From Rebecca billardiae RCC1528 (Eukaryota; Haptophyta): a stretch of 64,000 nt of DNA. The notes beneath the pieces were generated by a model. That model saw only the letters and a list, made by a program, of their open reading frames with translations. It was not told the DNA's origin and did no database searches. The stretch spans positions 62,001-126,000 of the forward strand of contig OZ251238.1 in the NCBI GenBank assembly GCA_965240325.2, given 5' to 3'. The position numbers and the translations under genes are program-made. Numbering within the stretch: the first letter of the stretch is position 1; every line of letters starts with the position of its first letter. Below, one piece after another: positions 12,001 to 23,772 of this stretch.

Positions 12001-15000
12001 GCGCCACCACCGCCACCACGCGGCCTGCCGTTCCCGCCGCCCAGCCCGCCCGCGCCTCCGCCCAGCCCGCCTCCGGGCGCGCCGCCCAGCCCGCCGCCCC
12101 TGCCGCCGCCGTCGCCTCCGCCCGTGCCGCCGCCGTCGCCTCCGCCGAGCCCGCCGCCTCCCACGCCGCCGCCGTCGCCGCCACCATCACCGCCGCCCTC
12201 GCCACCGCCCTCGCCGCCGCCGAGCCCGCCACCGCCGCTGCCCGCGCCGCCGCCCTCACCACCTCCCTCACCGCCGCCCTCACCGCCGCCCTCGCCGCCG
12301 CCTGCGCCGCCACCCTCGCCGCCACCCACTCCGCCGCCTTCTCCACCGCCGGCTCCGCCGCCGAGCCCGCCGCCGTCGCCGCCCCCGGCGACGCCGTCGC
12401 CACCGCCGTCGCCGCCACCCGCGCCGCCGCCGTCGCCGCCGCCCAGCCCACCACCCTCGCCGCCTCCGAGCCCACCGCTGCCACCGCCATCGCCGCCGCC
12501 AAGCCCGCCGCCACCGCTGCCGCCGCCCACGCCACCGCCATCTCCGCCGCCGGCTCCGCCACCGAGCCCGCCGCCGTCGCCGCCCCCGGCGACGCCGTCG
12601 CCACCGCCGTCGCCGCCACCTGCGCCGCCGCCGTCGCCGCCGCCCAGCCCACCGCCCTCGCCGCCTCCGAGCCCACCGCAGCCACCGCCATCGCTGCCGC
12701 CAAGCCCGCCGCCGCCGCTGCCGCAGCCCACGCCACCGCCCTCGCCGCCGCCAAGCCCGCCGCCGAGCCCGCCGCCGGCGCCACCACCGCCACCACGCGG
12801 CCTGCCGTTCCCGCCGCCCAGCCCGCCCGCGCCTCCGCCCAGCCCGCCTCCGGGCGCGCCGCCCAGCCCGCCGCCCCTGCCGCCGCCGTCGCCTCCGCCC
12901 GTGCCGCCGCCGTCGCCTCCGCCGAGCCCGCCGCCTCCTACGCCGCCGCCGTCGCCGCCACCATCACCGCCGCCCTCTCCACCGCCCTCGCCGCCGCCGA
13001 GCCCGCCACCGCCGCTGCCCGCGCCGCCGCCGTCGCCGCCGCCCTCACCGCCGCCCTCACCGCCGCCCTCGCCGCCGCCTGCGCCGCCACCCTCGCAGCC
13101 ACCCACTCCGCCGCCTTCTCCGCCGCCGGCTCCGCCGCCGAGCCCGCCGCCGTCGCCGCCCCCGGCGACGCCGTCGCCACCGCCGTCGCCGCCACCCGCG
13201 CCGCCGCCGTCGCCGCCGCCCAGCCCACCGCCGTCGCCGCCTCCGAGCCCACCGCGGCCACCGCCATCGCCGCCGCCAAGCCCGCCGCCGCCGCTGCCGC
13301 CGCCCACGCCACCGCCCTCGCCGCCGCCAAGCCCGCCGCCGAGCCCGCCGCCGGCGCCACCACCGCCACCACGCGGCCTGCCGTTCCCGCCGCCCAGCCC
13401 GCCCGCGCCTCCGCCCAGCCCGCCTCCGGGCGCGCCGCCCAGCCCGCCGCCCCTGCCGCCGCCGTCGCCTCCGCCCGTGCCGCCGCGGTCGCCTCCGCCG
13501 AGCCCGCCGCCTCCTACGCCGCCGCCGTCGCCGCCACCATCACCGCCGCCCTCGCCACCGCCCTCGCCGCCGCCGAGCCCGCCACCGCCGCTGCCCGCGC
13601 CGCCGCCCTCACCACCGCCCTCACCACCGCCCTCACCGCCGCCCTCGCCGCCGCCTGCGCCGCCACCCTCGCCGCCACCCACTCCGCCGCCTTCTCCGCC
13701 GCCGGCTCCGCCGCCGAGCCCGCCGCCGTCGCCGCCCCCGGCGACGCCGTCGCCACCGCCGTCGCCGCCACCCGCGCCGCCGCCGTCGCCGCCGCCCAGC
13801 CCACCGCCGTCGCCGCCTCCGAGCCCACCGTTGCCACCGCCATCGCCGCCGCCAAGCCCGCCGCCACCGCTGCCGCCGCCCACGCCGCCGCCATCTCCGC
13901 CGCCGGCTCCGCCGCCGAGCCCGCCGCCGTCGCCGCCCCCGGCGACGCCGTCGCCACCGCCGTCGCCGCCACCTGCGCCGCCGCCGTCGCCGCCGCCCAG
14001 CCCACCGCCCTCGCCGCCTCCGAGCCCACCGCTGCCACCGCCATCGCCGCCGCCAAGCCCGCCGCCGCCGCTGCCGCCGCCCACGCCGCCGCCCTCGCCG
14101 CCGCCAAGCCCGCCGCCGAGCCCGCCGCCGGCGCCACCACCGCCACCACGCGGCCTGCCGTTCCCGCCGCCCAGCCCGCCCGCGCCTCCGCCCAGCCCGC
14201 CTCCGGGCGCGCCGCCCGGCCCGCCGCCCCTGCCGCCGCCATCGCCTCCGCCCGTGCCGCCGCCGTCGCCTCCGCCGAGCCCGCCGCCTCCTACGCCGCC
14301 GCCGTCGCCGCCACCATCGCCGCCGCCCTCGCCACCGCCCTCGCCGCCGCCGAGCCCGCCACCGCCGCTGCCCGCGCCGCCGCCCTCACCACCGCCCTCA
14401 CCGCCGCCCTCACCGCCGCCCTCGCCGCCGCCTGCGCCGGCACCCTCGCCGCCACCCACTCCGCCGCCTTCTCCGCCGCCGGCTCCGCCGCCGAGCCCGC
14501 CGCCGTCGCCGCCCCCGGCGACGCCGTCGCCACCGCCGTCGCCGCCACCCGCGCCGCCGCCGTCGCCGCCGCCCAGCCCACCGCCGTCGCCGCCTCCGAG
14601 CCCACCGTTGCCACCGCCATCGCCGCCGCCAAGCCCGCCACCGCCGCTGCCTCCGCCTACGCCGCCGCCCTCGCCGCCGCCAAGCCCGCCGCCGACGCCG
14701 CCGGCGCCACCACCGCCACCACGCGGCCTGCCGTTCCCGCCGCCCAGCCCGCCCGCGCCTCCGCCCAGCCCGCCTCCGGGCGCGCCGCCCAGCCCGCCGC
14801 CCCTGCCGCCGCCGTCGCCTCCGCCCGTGCCGCCGCCGTCGCCTCCGCCGAGCCCGCCGCCTCCTACGCCGCCGCCGTCGCCGCCACCATCGCCGCCGCC
14901 CTCGCCACCGCCCTCGCCGCCGCCGAGCCCGCCACCGCCGCTGCCCGCGCCGCCGCCCTCACCACCGCCCTCACCGCCGCCCTCACCGCCGCCCTCGCCG

Positions 15001-18000
15001 CCGCCTGCGCCGGCACCCTCGCCGCCACCCACTCCGCCGCCTTCTCCGCCGCCGGCTCCGCCGCCGAGCCCGCCGCCGTCGCCGCCCCCGGCGACGCCGT
15101 CGCCACCGCCGTCGCCGCCACCTGCGCCGCCGCCGTCGCCGCCGCCCAGCCCACCGCCGTCGCCACCTCCGAGCCCACCGCTGCCAGCGCCATCGCCGCC
15201 GCCAAGCCCGCCGCCACCGCTGCCGCCGCCCACGCCGCCGCCATCTCCGCCGCCGGCTCCGCCGCCGAGCCCGCCGCCGTCGCCGCCCCCGGCGACGCCG
15301 TCGCCACCGCCGTCGCCGCCACCTGCGCCGCCGCCGTCGCCGCCGCCCAGCCCACCGCCCTCGCCGCCTCCGAGCCCACCGCTGCCACCGCCATCGCCGC
15401 CGCCAAGCCCGCCGCCGCCGCTGCCGCCGCCCACGCCGCCGCCCTCGCCGCCGCCCAGCCCGCCGCCGAGCCCGCCGCCGGCGCCACCACCGCCACCACG
15501 CGGCCTGCCGTTCCCGCCGCCCAGCCCGCCCGCGCCTCCGCCCAGCCCGCCTCCGGGCGCGCCGCCCAGCCTGCCGCCCCTGCCGCCGCCGTCGCCACCG
15601 CCCGTGCCGCCGCCGTCGCCACCGCCGAGCCCGCCGCCGCCTACGCCGCCGCCGTCGCCGCCACCATCGCCGCCGCCCTCACCACCGCCCTCGCCGCCGC
15701 CGAGCCCGCCACCGCCGCTGCCCGCGCCGCCGCCGTCGCCGCCGCCCTCACCGCCGCCCTCACCGCCGCCCTCGCCGCCGCCTGCGCCGCCACCCTCGCC
15801 GCCACCCACTCCGCCGCCTTCTCCGCCGCCGGCTCCGCCGCCGAGCCCGCCGCCGTCGCCGCCCCCGGCGACGCCGTCGCCACCGCCGTCGCCGCCACCC
15901 GCGCCGCCGCCGTCGCCGCCGCCCAGCCCACCGCCCTCGCCGCCTCCGAGCCCACCGCAGCCACCGCCATCGCCGCCGCCAAGCCCGGCGCCGCCGCTGC
16001 CGCCGCCCACGCCACCGCCCTCGCCGCCGCCAAGCCCGCCGCCGAGCCCGCCGCCGGCGCCACCACCGCCACCACGCGGCCTGCCGTTCCCGCCGCCCAG
16101 CCCGCCCGTGCCTCCGCCCAGCCCGCCTCCGGGCGCGCCGCCCAGCCCGCCGCCCCTGCCGCCGCCGTCGCCTCCGCCCGTGCCGCCGCCGTCGCCTCCG
16201 CCGAGCCCGCCGCCTCCTACGCCGCCGCCGTCGCCGCCACCATCGCCGCCGCCCTCGCCACCGCCCTCGCCGCCACCGAGCCCGCCACCGCCGCTGCCCG
16301 CGCCGCCGCCGTCGCCGCCGCCCTCACCGCCGCCGTCGCCGCCGCCCTCGCCGCCGCCTGCGCTGCCACCCTCGCCGCCACCCACTCCGCCGCCATCTCC
16401 GCCGCCGGCTCCGCCGCCGAGCCCGCCGCCGTCGCCGCCCCCGGCGACGCCGTCGCCACCGCCGTCGCCGCCACCTGCGCCGCCGCCGTCGCCGCCGCCC
16501 AGCCCACCGCCCTCGCCGCCTCCGAGCCCACCGCTGCCACCGCCATCGCCGCCGCCAAGCCCGCCGCCGCCGCTGCCGCCGCCCACGCCGCCGCCCTCGC
16601 CGCCGCCCAGCCCGCCGCCGAGCCCGCCGCCGGCGCCACCACCGCCACCACGCGGCCTGCCGTTCCCGCCGCCCAGCCCGCCCGCGCCTCCGCCCAGCCC
16701 GCCTCCGGGCGCGCCGCCCAGCCTGCCGCCCCTGCCGCCGCCGTCGCCACCGCCCGTGCCGCCGCCGTCGCCACCGCCGAGCCCGCCGCCGCCTACGCCG
16801 CCGCCGTCGCCGCCACCATCGCCGCCGCCCTCACCACCGCCCTCGCCGCCGCCGAGCCCGCCACCGCCGCTGCCCGCGCCGCCGCCCTCACCACCGCCCT
16901 CACCGCCGCCCTCACCGCCGCCCTCGCCGCCGCCTGCGCCGGCACCCTCGCCGCCACCCACTCCGCCGCCTTCTCCGCCGCCGGCTCCGCCGCCGAGCCC
17001 GCCGCCGTCGCCGCCCCCGGCGACGCCGTCGCCACCGCCGTCGCCGCCACCTGCGCCGCCGCCGTCGCCGCCGCCCAGCCCACCGCCGTCGCCACCTCCG
17101 AGCCCACCGCTGCCACCGCCATCGCCGCCGCCAAGCCCGCCGCCACCGCTGCCGCCGCCCACGCCGCCGCCATCTCCGCCGCCGGCTCCGCCGCCGAGCC
17201 CGCCGCCGTCGCCGCCCCCGGCGACGCCGTCGCCACCGCCGTCGCCGCCACCTGCGCCGCCGCCGTCGCCGCCGCCCAGCCCACCGCCCTCGCCGCCTCC
17301 GAGCCCACCGCTGCCACCGCCATCGCCGCCGCCAAGCCCGCCGCCGCCGCTGCCGCCGCCCACGCCGCCGCCCTCGCCGCCGCCCAGCCCGCCGCCGAGC
17401 CCGCCGCCGGCGCCACCACCGCCACCACGCGGCCTGCCGTTCCCGCCGCCCAGCCCGCCCGCGCCTCCGCCCAGCCCGCCTCCGGGCGCGCCGCCCAGCC
17501 TGCCGCCCCTGCCGCCGCCGTCGCCTCCGCCCGTGCCGCCGCCGTCGCCTCCGCCGAGCCCGCCGCCTCCTACGCCGCCGCCGTCGCCGCCACCATCGCC
17601 GCCGCCCTCGCCACCGCCCTCGCCGCCACCGAGCCCGCCACCGCCGCTGCCCGCGCCGCCGCCGTCGCCGCCGCCCTCACCGCCGCCGTCGCCGCCGCCC
17701 TCGCCGCCGCCTGCGCTGCCACCCTCGCCGCCACCCACTCCGCCGCCATCTCCGCCGCCGGCTCCGCCGCCGAGCCCGCCGCCGTCGCCGCCCCCTGCGA
17801 CGCCGTCGCCACCGCCGTCGCCGCCACCTGCGCCGCCGCCATCGCCGCCGCCCAGCCCACCGCCCTCGCCGCCTCCGAGCCCACCGCAGCCACCGCCATC
17901 GCCGCCGCCAAGCCCGGCGCCGCCGCTGCCGCCGCCCACGCCACCGCCCTCGCCGCCGCCAAGCCCGCCGCCGAGCCCGCCGCCGGCGCCACCACCGCCA

Positions 18001-21000
18001 CCACGCGGCCTGCCGTTCCCGCCGCCCAGCCCGCCCGCGCCTCCGCCCAGCCCGCCTCCGGGCGCGCCGCCCAGCCCGCCGCCCCTGCCGCCGCCGTCGC
18101 CTCCGCCCGTGCCGCCGCCGTCGCCTCCGCCGAGCCCGCCGCCTCCTACGCCGCGGCCGTCGCCGCCACCATCGCCGCCGCCCTCGCCACCGCCCTCGCC
18201 GCCGCCGAGCCCGCCACCGCCGCTGCCCGCGCCGCCGCCCTCACCACCGCCCTCACCGCCGCCCTCACCGCCGCCCTCGCCGCCGCCTGCGCCGGCACCC
18301 TCGCCGCCACCCACTCCGCCGCCTTCTCCGCCGCCGGCTCCGCCGCCGAGCCCGCCGCCGTCGCCGCCCCCGGCGACGCCGTCGCCACCGCCGTCGCCGC
18401 CACCCGCGCCGCCGCCGTCGCCGCCGCCCAGCCCACCGCCCTCGCCGCCTCCGAGCCCACCGTTGCCACCGCCATCGCCGCCGCCAAGCCCGCCGCCGCC
18501 GCTGCCGCCGCCCACGCCGCCGCCCTCGCCGCCGCCAAGCCCGCCGCCGAGCCCGCCGCCGGCGCCACCACCGCCACCACGCGGCCTGCCGTTCCCGCCG
18601 CCCAGCCCGCCCGCGCCTCCGCCCAGCCCGCCCCCGGGCGCGCCGCCCAGCCCGCCGCCCCTGCCGCCACCATCGCCTCTGCCCGTGCCGCCGCCCTCGC
18701 CGCCGCCCTCGCCTCCGCCCTCGCCACCGCCTGGCCTGCCGCCGGTGCCGCCGCCGAGCCCACCGCCGGCGCCGCTGCCGGCGCCGCCTCCCAGCCCGCC
18801 GCCGAGCCCGCCGCCCTCACCGCCGCCGAGCCCACCGCCCTCCCCACCGCCCACGCCGCCGCCTCCGCCGCGGGCGCAGCCATTCGCGCCGCCCAGCCCG
18901 CCTGCGCCGCCCCCTAGCCCGCCGCCAACGCAGCCGCCGTCGCCGCCGCCGAGCTCACCGCCGCCGGCACGACCGCCTGCACCGCCGCCTTCGCCGCCGC
19001 CCCGCTCGCCTCCGAGCCCCCCGCCTGCCCCGCCGCCAGCGCCGCCACCGTCCCCTTCGCCTGGCCCGCCGCCGAGGCCGCCGCCCGCAGCGCCGCCCTC
19101 GCCGCCGCCGACGGCATCGCCGTCCCCGCCGCCCTGGCCGCCGCCGGGGCCGCCGCCGAGCCCGCCGCCCGCCGCGCCACCGCCCTCGCCAACGCCCTCG
19201 CCACCGCCGGTGCCTCCGCCGCCGCCGCGCGCCGAGCCGTTCCCGCCGCCGAGCCCGCCTGCGCCGCTGCCCAGCCCACCGCCATCGCCACCGCCGGCAC
19301 CTCCGCCGAGCCCGCCGCCGCCCGCGCCGCCGCCTTTGCCGCCGCCGGGCCCGCCGCCGCTTCCGCCGCCGAGCCCGCCACCCTCACCGCCGCCGAGCCC
19401 GCTGCCGTCGCCCCCGCCCTCGCCGCCGCCAGCGCCCCCGCCGGCGCCGCCGCCGAGCCCGCCTCCATCGCCACCGCCATCGCCGCCACCGGCAGCCTCG
19501 CCCCTGCCACCACCGTCCCCGCCGCCATCGCCACCGCCGAGCCCGCCGCCGGGCGCGCCGCCGGGCCCGCCACCGCCGCCGCGCCCGCCGCCCTCGCCGC
19601 CGCCGCGCCCGCCGCCCTCGCCGCCGCCGCGCGCGCCGCCCGCGCCACCGCCGCCGCCCGCGCCGCCGCCCGCGCGGCCGCCGCGCCCGCCGCCCTCGCC
19701 GCCGCCGCTCGCGCGGCCGCCGCCGCGCGCGCCGCCGAGCGCGCCGCCCTCGCCACCGCCCTCGCCGCCGCCGAGCCCGCCGCCGAGCCCGCTGCCCAGC
19801 CCGCCGCCCTCGCCGCCGCCGAGCCCGCCGCCGCGCGCGCCGCCCGCGCCGCCGCCGTCGCCGCCGCCGCCGCTGCCGCCGCCGTCGCCGCCGCCGCCGC
19901 CGCGCACCGAGCCGTTCCCGCCGCCCTCGCCGCCCTCGCCGCCGCCCTCGCGCCCGCCCTCGCCGCCGCCCTCGCCGCCGCCGCCCTCGCCGCCGCCCTC
20001 CCCGCCGCCCGTCCGCTCCGCGCGCGGCCGCGCGTACGACGGCTACCTCTCGGCCTGCGCCGTGTACGCCGACCTGGACGGCGACGGCGCGCACGACGCC
20101 GCGGCCGAGCCGTGGGCGCTCACCGACGCGGAGGGCGCGTACGAGCTGCTGCCGCTGGCGGGGAGCGGCGTGGGCGTGGCGGAGTGGAACGCGCTGCTCG
20201 CGAGCGCGCACGTGCGGCTGCTCCCCGCCGCCGACGCCGTCGCCGCCGGCCTCGTGAGCGCGCAGGCGGGCGCGCCGTGCATCGACGCCGCCTCGTCGCT
20301 GCCGCTCGCCGCGCCGCTGGCCGGCGCCGCCGCCGGCTCCGTGCTCTCGCCGCTCACGACGATGCGGCTCGAGCTCGCGGCGCGGCTGGGCGGGAACGTG
20401 AGCGCGGCGGACGGCGTGCTCGAGTCCGCGCTCGGCCTCTCCGGCGAGCTCTCCCGCGTGGGCTCGTCCCTGGGCGAGTTCGACCCGTACGGCACGCTGG
20501 CGGCGGGGGAGGGCGGAGCCGGGGGCGGCACAGCGTGGGGCGTGCGCGCGCGCGTGTCCAGGCTGGTGATCGCGCGCGTGGTGCAGCTCGCGAGCCTGGT
20601 GGAGCACGTCGCCACGTTCGTCGACGGCGTGCGCGCCTCGGACGCCGCCCTCATCGCCCCCGCCGAGTCGGGCGCCGCCTCGAGCGTCTCGCAGATCGGG
20701 CGTCGCTCGTACGGCCGACTGGCCGAGCTGCTGCTGCTGCCGCCCACAGAGGAGGGCGGCGAGGGCGGCGGGGCGGGGAACGGGACGGAGCCGAGCGAAG
20801 CGGAGGGCGGCGCCACGCGCCTCTCCGCGCAGAGCACGCCGCGCGCGCTGATCACCACCTTCCTCTCCGCCAGCCCGCCCGCGGGCAGCGCGGCGCGCGC
20901 GGCGCTGGCTGCCTCGCGCGCGCAGGCGGCTGCCGCGCTGATCGCCGGCGTGGGCGGCACTCTCGAGGCGCTCGCCGTGGCGGAGGCGGCGTTCGGCGGG

Positions 21001-21573
21001 CCCGAGGCGGCGGGGCTGAGCGACTACGCCTCCGCCATCGCCACCATCGGCTCCGTCGCCCGCGCCGCGCAGTCCGACGGCTCGCTGGCCTCGGCCGCGT
21101 TCGCCAACCTGAGCGCCGCCGAGGGCGCGCTGCCCAACAGCAGCGCGCTGCTGGCGCAGCTGGGAGGCGTGGTGGCCTCGGCCAACCGCGCGCTGCGGAG
21201 GGAGTCGCCGCCGCCCGCGCCGCCCAGCGCGCCGCCGCCGCCGCCGCCGCCCGCGCCGCCCGGCCCCGAGCCCGCCGCCGCCGCCGTCGTCACCCCGGGC
21301 AGCGCCGTCTCCGCCGTGAGCGTCGAGGCGGCCGCGCTGCCGCCGAGCGCGGCGCTGGCGCTGGCGCTGGGCGGCACATGCTGCGGCGCGTGCGCGCTCT
21401 TCGGCTGCGTGCTCGCGCTGCGCCGGCGGAAGGCGGCGCGCAAGGCGAGGACCGAGGTGCTGCCCGATGCCGCCGCCGGCGCCGAGGCCGCGCCCACCGA
21501 CGCCGCGCTCTCGCCGCCCCGGCGGCTGCTCGGCGCGCAGCCGAGTGCCGCGGCCGCCGCGCCGCCCGGCACG

Positions 21574-21622
<49 letters not shown>

Positions 21623-23454
21623 ACGGCGCGCAGCGGGCGTCGCCCCGCAGGCCGCCCGCCGCCGCCGCCACCCCCGCGGCGTCGTCGCCGGGGCGTCTGG
21701 CGCGCGCGCTGCGCGGCACGCCCGCGCTCGCGCCCATCCACGCGGAGGAGTGCGCACGCACGCCGAGCGCACACGCACCAACCGTGCGCGGCGGCGCGGG
21801 CGCGCCGCCGGCCGCGTCGCGCAGCCGCTCGACCGCCGAGCTCGAGCGCGCGGAGGCGGCGCTGGGCGGGGCGGAGGGGCTGGAGGCGGAGGCGCTCGAG
21901 CCCACCGAGCAGCGCGCGTGCGCCGACCGCGTGCTCCCCCGCCGCACCGCCGCCGCCACCGCCGCCACCGCCCTGCCCTCGCCTCCGCAGCTGCTGTCCG
22001 ACGCGCGCGCCCGCGCCGCCGCCTCGCTCGCGGCGCGCGAGTCCGCCAACCTCGCCGCGCTCGCGTCGCAGCGGCGCGCGGAGGACGCCGCGCGCGCGGC
22101 GGCGGCGGGGACGAGCGTGCACGACGCGCCCGCCTTCAAGCCCAGCGCCGACGGCCTCAACCGCTCGCGCGCGCGCGCGCCGCCCGCGTGGGGCGAGGAG
22201 GGCGCGCGCCGCGGCCGCGTGCGCGCGCCCTCGCCCGCGGCGCGCGCGCACGCGAATCGCGCGAGCTCGCTCGTGCACGCGGGGGCGCAGCAGCGGCAGC
22301 AGCAGCGGCAGCAGCAGCAGCAGCAGGCGCAGCAGCAGCAGGCGCAGCAGGGCGGTGCCGCGGGGATGCGCTCGCGCTCCGCCTCGCCGCCACGCCGCAC
22401 GCCCACGCCCACCGCCACCGGCGGCGGCGGCGGCGGCGCGGCGGGCGGCGGGCGCGGCGGCGGTGCTCGCGCCTCGTCTGTGGGCGGCGCGCCGCGCGCC
22501 GCCGACTCCAAGCGCGCCGCCGCGGCGCTCAGCGCCAGCGAGCGCGCCGCGCGCACCGAGCGGCTGCGTGCGGCGCTCGGCGCGCACGAGCAGCGCCGGC
22601 GCCAGGGCCGCCACGCCGCCACGCCGCACCAGCCGCCGCCGCCGCAACCGTCGCAACCGCCGCCGCCGCCGCCGCCGCCGCCCGAGCGCGCGCGCTCGGT
22701 CGAGCCGGCCGCGCGCGCGGCCGCGCGCGCGCCCGCCGACGGGAGCGCGCCGCGGCCGAGCACGGCGGGCGACGGCAACGCCGGCAGCACCGTGTCGACC
22801 ACGCCCGGCTTCGGCCTCGCGCTTGCGCCGCGCTCGCTCGAGCGCGACTTTGTGCGCAGCGCGGCGCACGCGCCCGCAGGCGCGCTGCGCAGCCGCGCGC
22901 CGCCGCCCGCGGGCGCGCTGCGCGGCGCGGCGCGTGCCGCCGCGCCGCCGCCGCCGCCCGCGCCGGGCAGCCTCGAAGGGCCGCAGCCGGCGCAGGAGGC
23001 GCCAAGTAGCTCGGCCGTGCGGCGCGCGCGCGCGCTGCGAGCCCTCGCCGCCGCCGAGGCCGAGTTCGCCGCCGCCGAGGACGGCGCGGACGGCGCGGAC
23101 GGCGGCGGCGCGTCTGCGGGCGGCGCGGGCGGCGGCGGCCTGCCGTCGGCCGCGCGCAGGCGGCGCTCCCGCCCCGAGCCGCCGCACTCCGAGACGGCGC
23201 TCGGCGGCGTGAGCGGTGGGAGCACGGCGCCGCCGCCGCCAGCCGGCGCTGGCGCCGCGCCCGGCGAGGACGCGCCGTCTGGCCGGGTCCGGCTGCAGAA
23301 CCGGCCGCCGCCGCCGATGCGGCACGGCTCCAGCCGGCGCGCGCGTGCGCTGCAGCGCGCCTGGGCGCCCGCCGCCGCGGCCGAGCGCGACGGGTCGGCG
23401 CCGCCGCCACCGCCGCCGCCGGCCGACGGTGCTGCGCCGCCGCCGCGACAGTAG
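1..23454 (+). CDS. Giant Ser-Pro3-repeat single-pass membrane protein, 5' partial
   Basis: The frame is open from base 1 to the TAG at 23452-23454, giving at least 7,817 residues; the true start lies left of the window. Residues 1 to about 6670 are almost pure Ser-Pro-Pro-Pro with Ala, Leu, Thr, Gln, Val and Arg substitutions. A block of the type PPRAQPF or PPRGLPF recurs throughout. From residue 6671 (20011) comes ordinary sequence. It has a DLDGDGAHD loop (20071-20097) resembling Ca-binding DxDGDGxxD loops, then a region of the LSPLTTMRLELAARLG kind that I know from secreted marine algal and bacterial proteins. A hydrophobic segment at about 21346-21420 followed by RRRKAARKAR reads as a transmembrane helix with stop-transfer. 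The remaining 680 or so residues are a low-complexity tail with poly-Ala (about 21580-21620) and poly-Gln (22288-22350). Ser-Pro3 is the extensin-type glycosylation motif in plants and green algae, so a cell-surface glycoprotein is inferred. The function is unknown. Confidence 0.8.
3525..8311 (+). repeat. 2,382-bp tandem segmental duplication inside zone A
   Basis: The segment from about 3525 to 5929 reappears from about 5907 to 8311 at a constant offset of 2,382 bases. Rare variants match pairwise at that offset: cttcgtcg near 3714 and 6096, ccgtctcag near 4272 and 6654, gagaccgcc near 4360 and 6742, ccgttgcc near 5101 and 7483, the gcgttacc variant near 5399 and 7781, and the cagccgccctctccgcctcc variant near 5813 and 8195. 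The copies first differ at gagccag versus gagcccg near 5930 and 8312. I compared landmarks, not every base. The copies look nearly identical, so the duplication is recent or an assembly effect. Confidence 0.8.
9051..18700 (+). repeat. Ser-Pro3 coding repeat, zone B: 576-bp higher-order unit
   Basis: The anchor RGLPFPPPSPP begins at 9133, 9715, 10291, 10867, 11443, 12019, 12796, 13372, 14149, 14722, 15499, 16075, 16651, 17428, 18004 and 18580. Spacing is 576 bp (192 codons) in nine of fifteen intervals, 777 bp in four, and 573 and 582 once each. The 777-bp units contain a second copy of an internal 201-bp (67-codon) stretch that includes PPPATPSPPP. The whole array keeps frame with the gene. 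Confidence 0.9.
18701..20010 (+). repeat. Ser-Pro3 coding repeat, degenerate distal zone
   Basis: Proline-rich coding sequence continues, but with more Arg, Gly, Ala and Thr interruptions and without a regular period. Anchor-like blocks recur as RAQPF (about 18870), RAEPF (about 19230) and RTEPF (about 19905). One AASPLPPP module of zone A type appears near 19490. This edge is the most diverged part of the array, as expected where exchange is rarest. Confidence 0.8.
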
Positions 23455-23772
23455 GCGTGGTCCGGGCGGCGTGCCCGCGCGCGTGCCGCCGCTCCGCGCG
23501 GCACGGCCGCGAGCGTCGTCGAGCGCGCTGATGCCGCGCCGCCGCGTGGCGCCATGGCCGGACCAAGGAAGAGCGCCATGAATATTAAATCAATAACTTC
23601 GAAAAATAATAGCCAGACTCTCCGTAGGTCCGGAACGGGTTTACCCGGAGCGATAGATAGCACTACGCTTACGCCGGTACGACGACGCGCTGCTAGCTTA
23701 TTCAAACGCGCCGGGCCAACGGTCGCCTCGCGCGCTCGCTTCACCTCACCTGTTCGTAGTCGCAGCTCGACG
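23455..23772 (+). promoter_or_regulatory. Intergenic spacer: 3' end of the Ser-Pro3 gene and upstream region of the Sel1-MYND gene
   Basis: There are 318 bases between two plus-strand genes. An unusually AT-rich patch at about 23578-23612 (gaatattaaatc, then aaaaataatag) breaks the GC-rich background. It could hold a poly(A) signal for the upstream gene or a core promoter for the downstream one. The sequence remains open in the Sel1 frame from an ATG at 23554, but the residues before 23773 are unlike the Sel1 protein, so I treat this stretch as non-coding. Confidence 0.4.

Noticed and set aside
1-18700. Regularly spaced repeats resembling a CRISPR array
   Set aside because: The repeats are coding Ser-Pro3 units of unequal lengths, without unique spacers, in a eukaryotic gene.
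6660-19907. Very long minus-strand open frame of Gly-rich repeats across the Ser-Pro3 array, plus other open frames on both strands to about 23,300
   Set aside because: The repeat contains almost no A/T-rich triplets, so stops are missing in several frames at once. The plus frame continues into a plausible domain with a transmembrane segment; the antisense frames lead to nothing.
20112-23009. Second plus-strand open frame over the C-terminal half of the Ser-Pro3 gene
   Set aside because: It is Arg-rich nonsense in the +3 frame; the frame-1 product has a domain, a membrane helix and a sensible stop.
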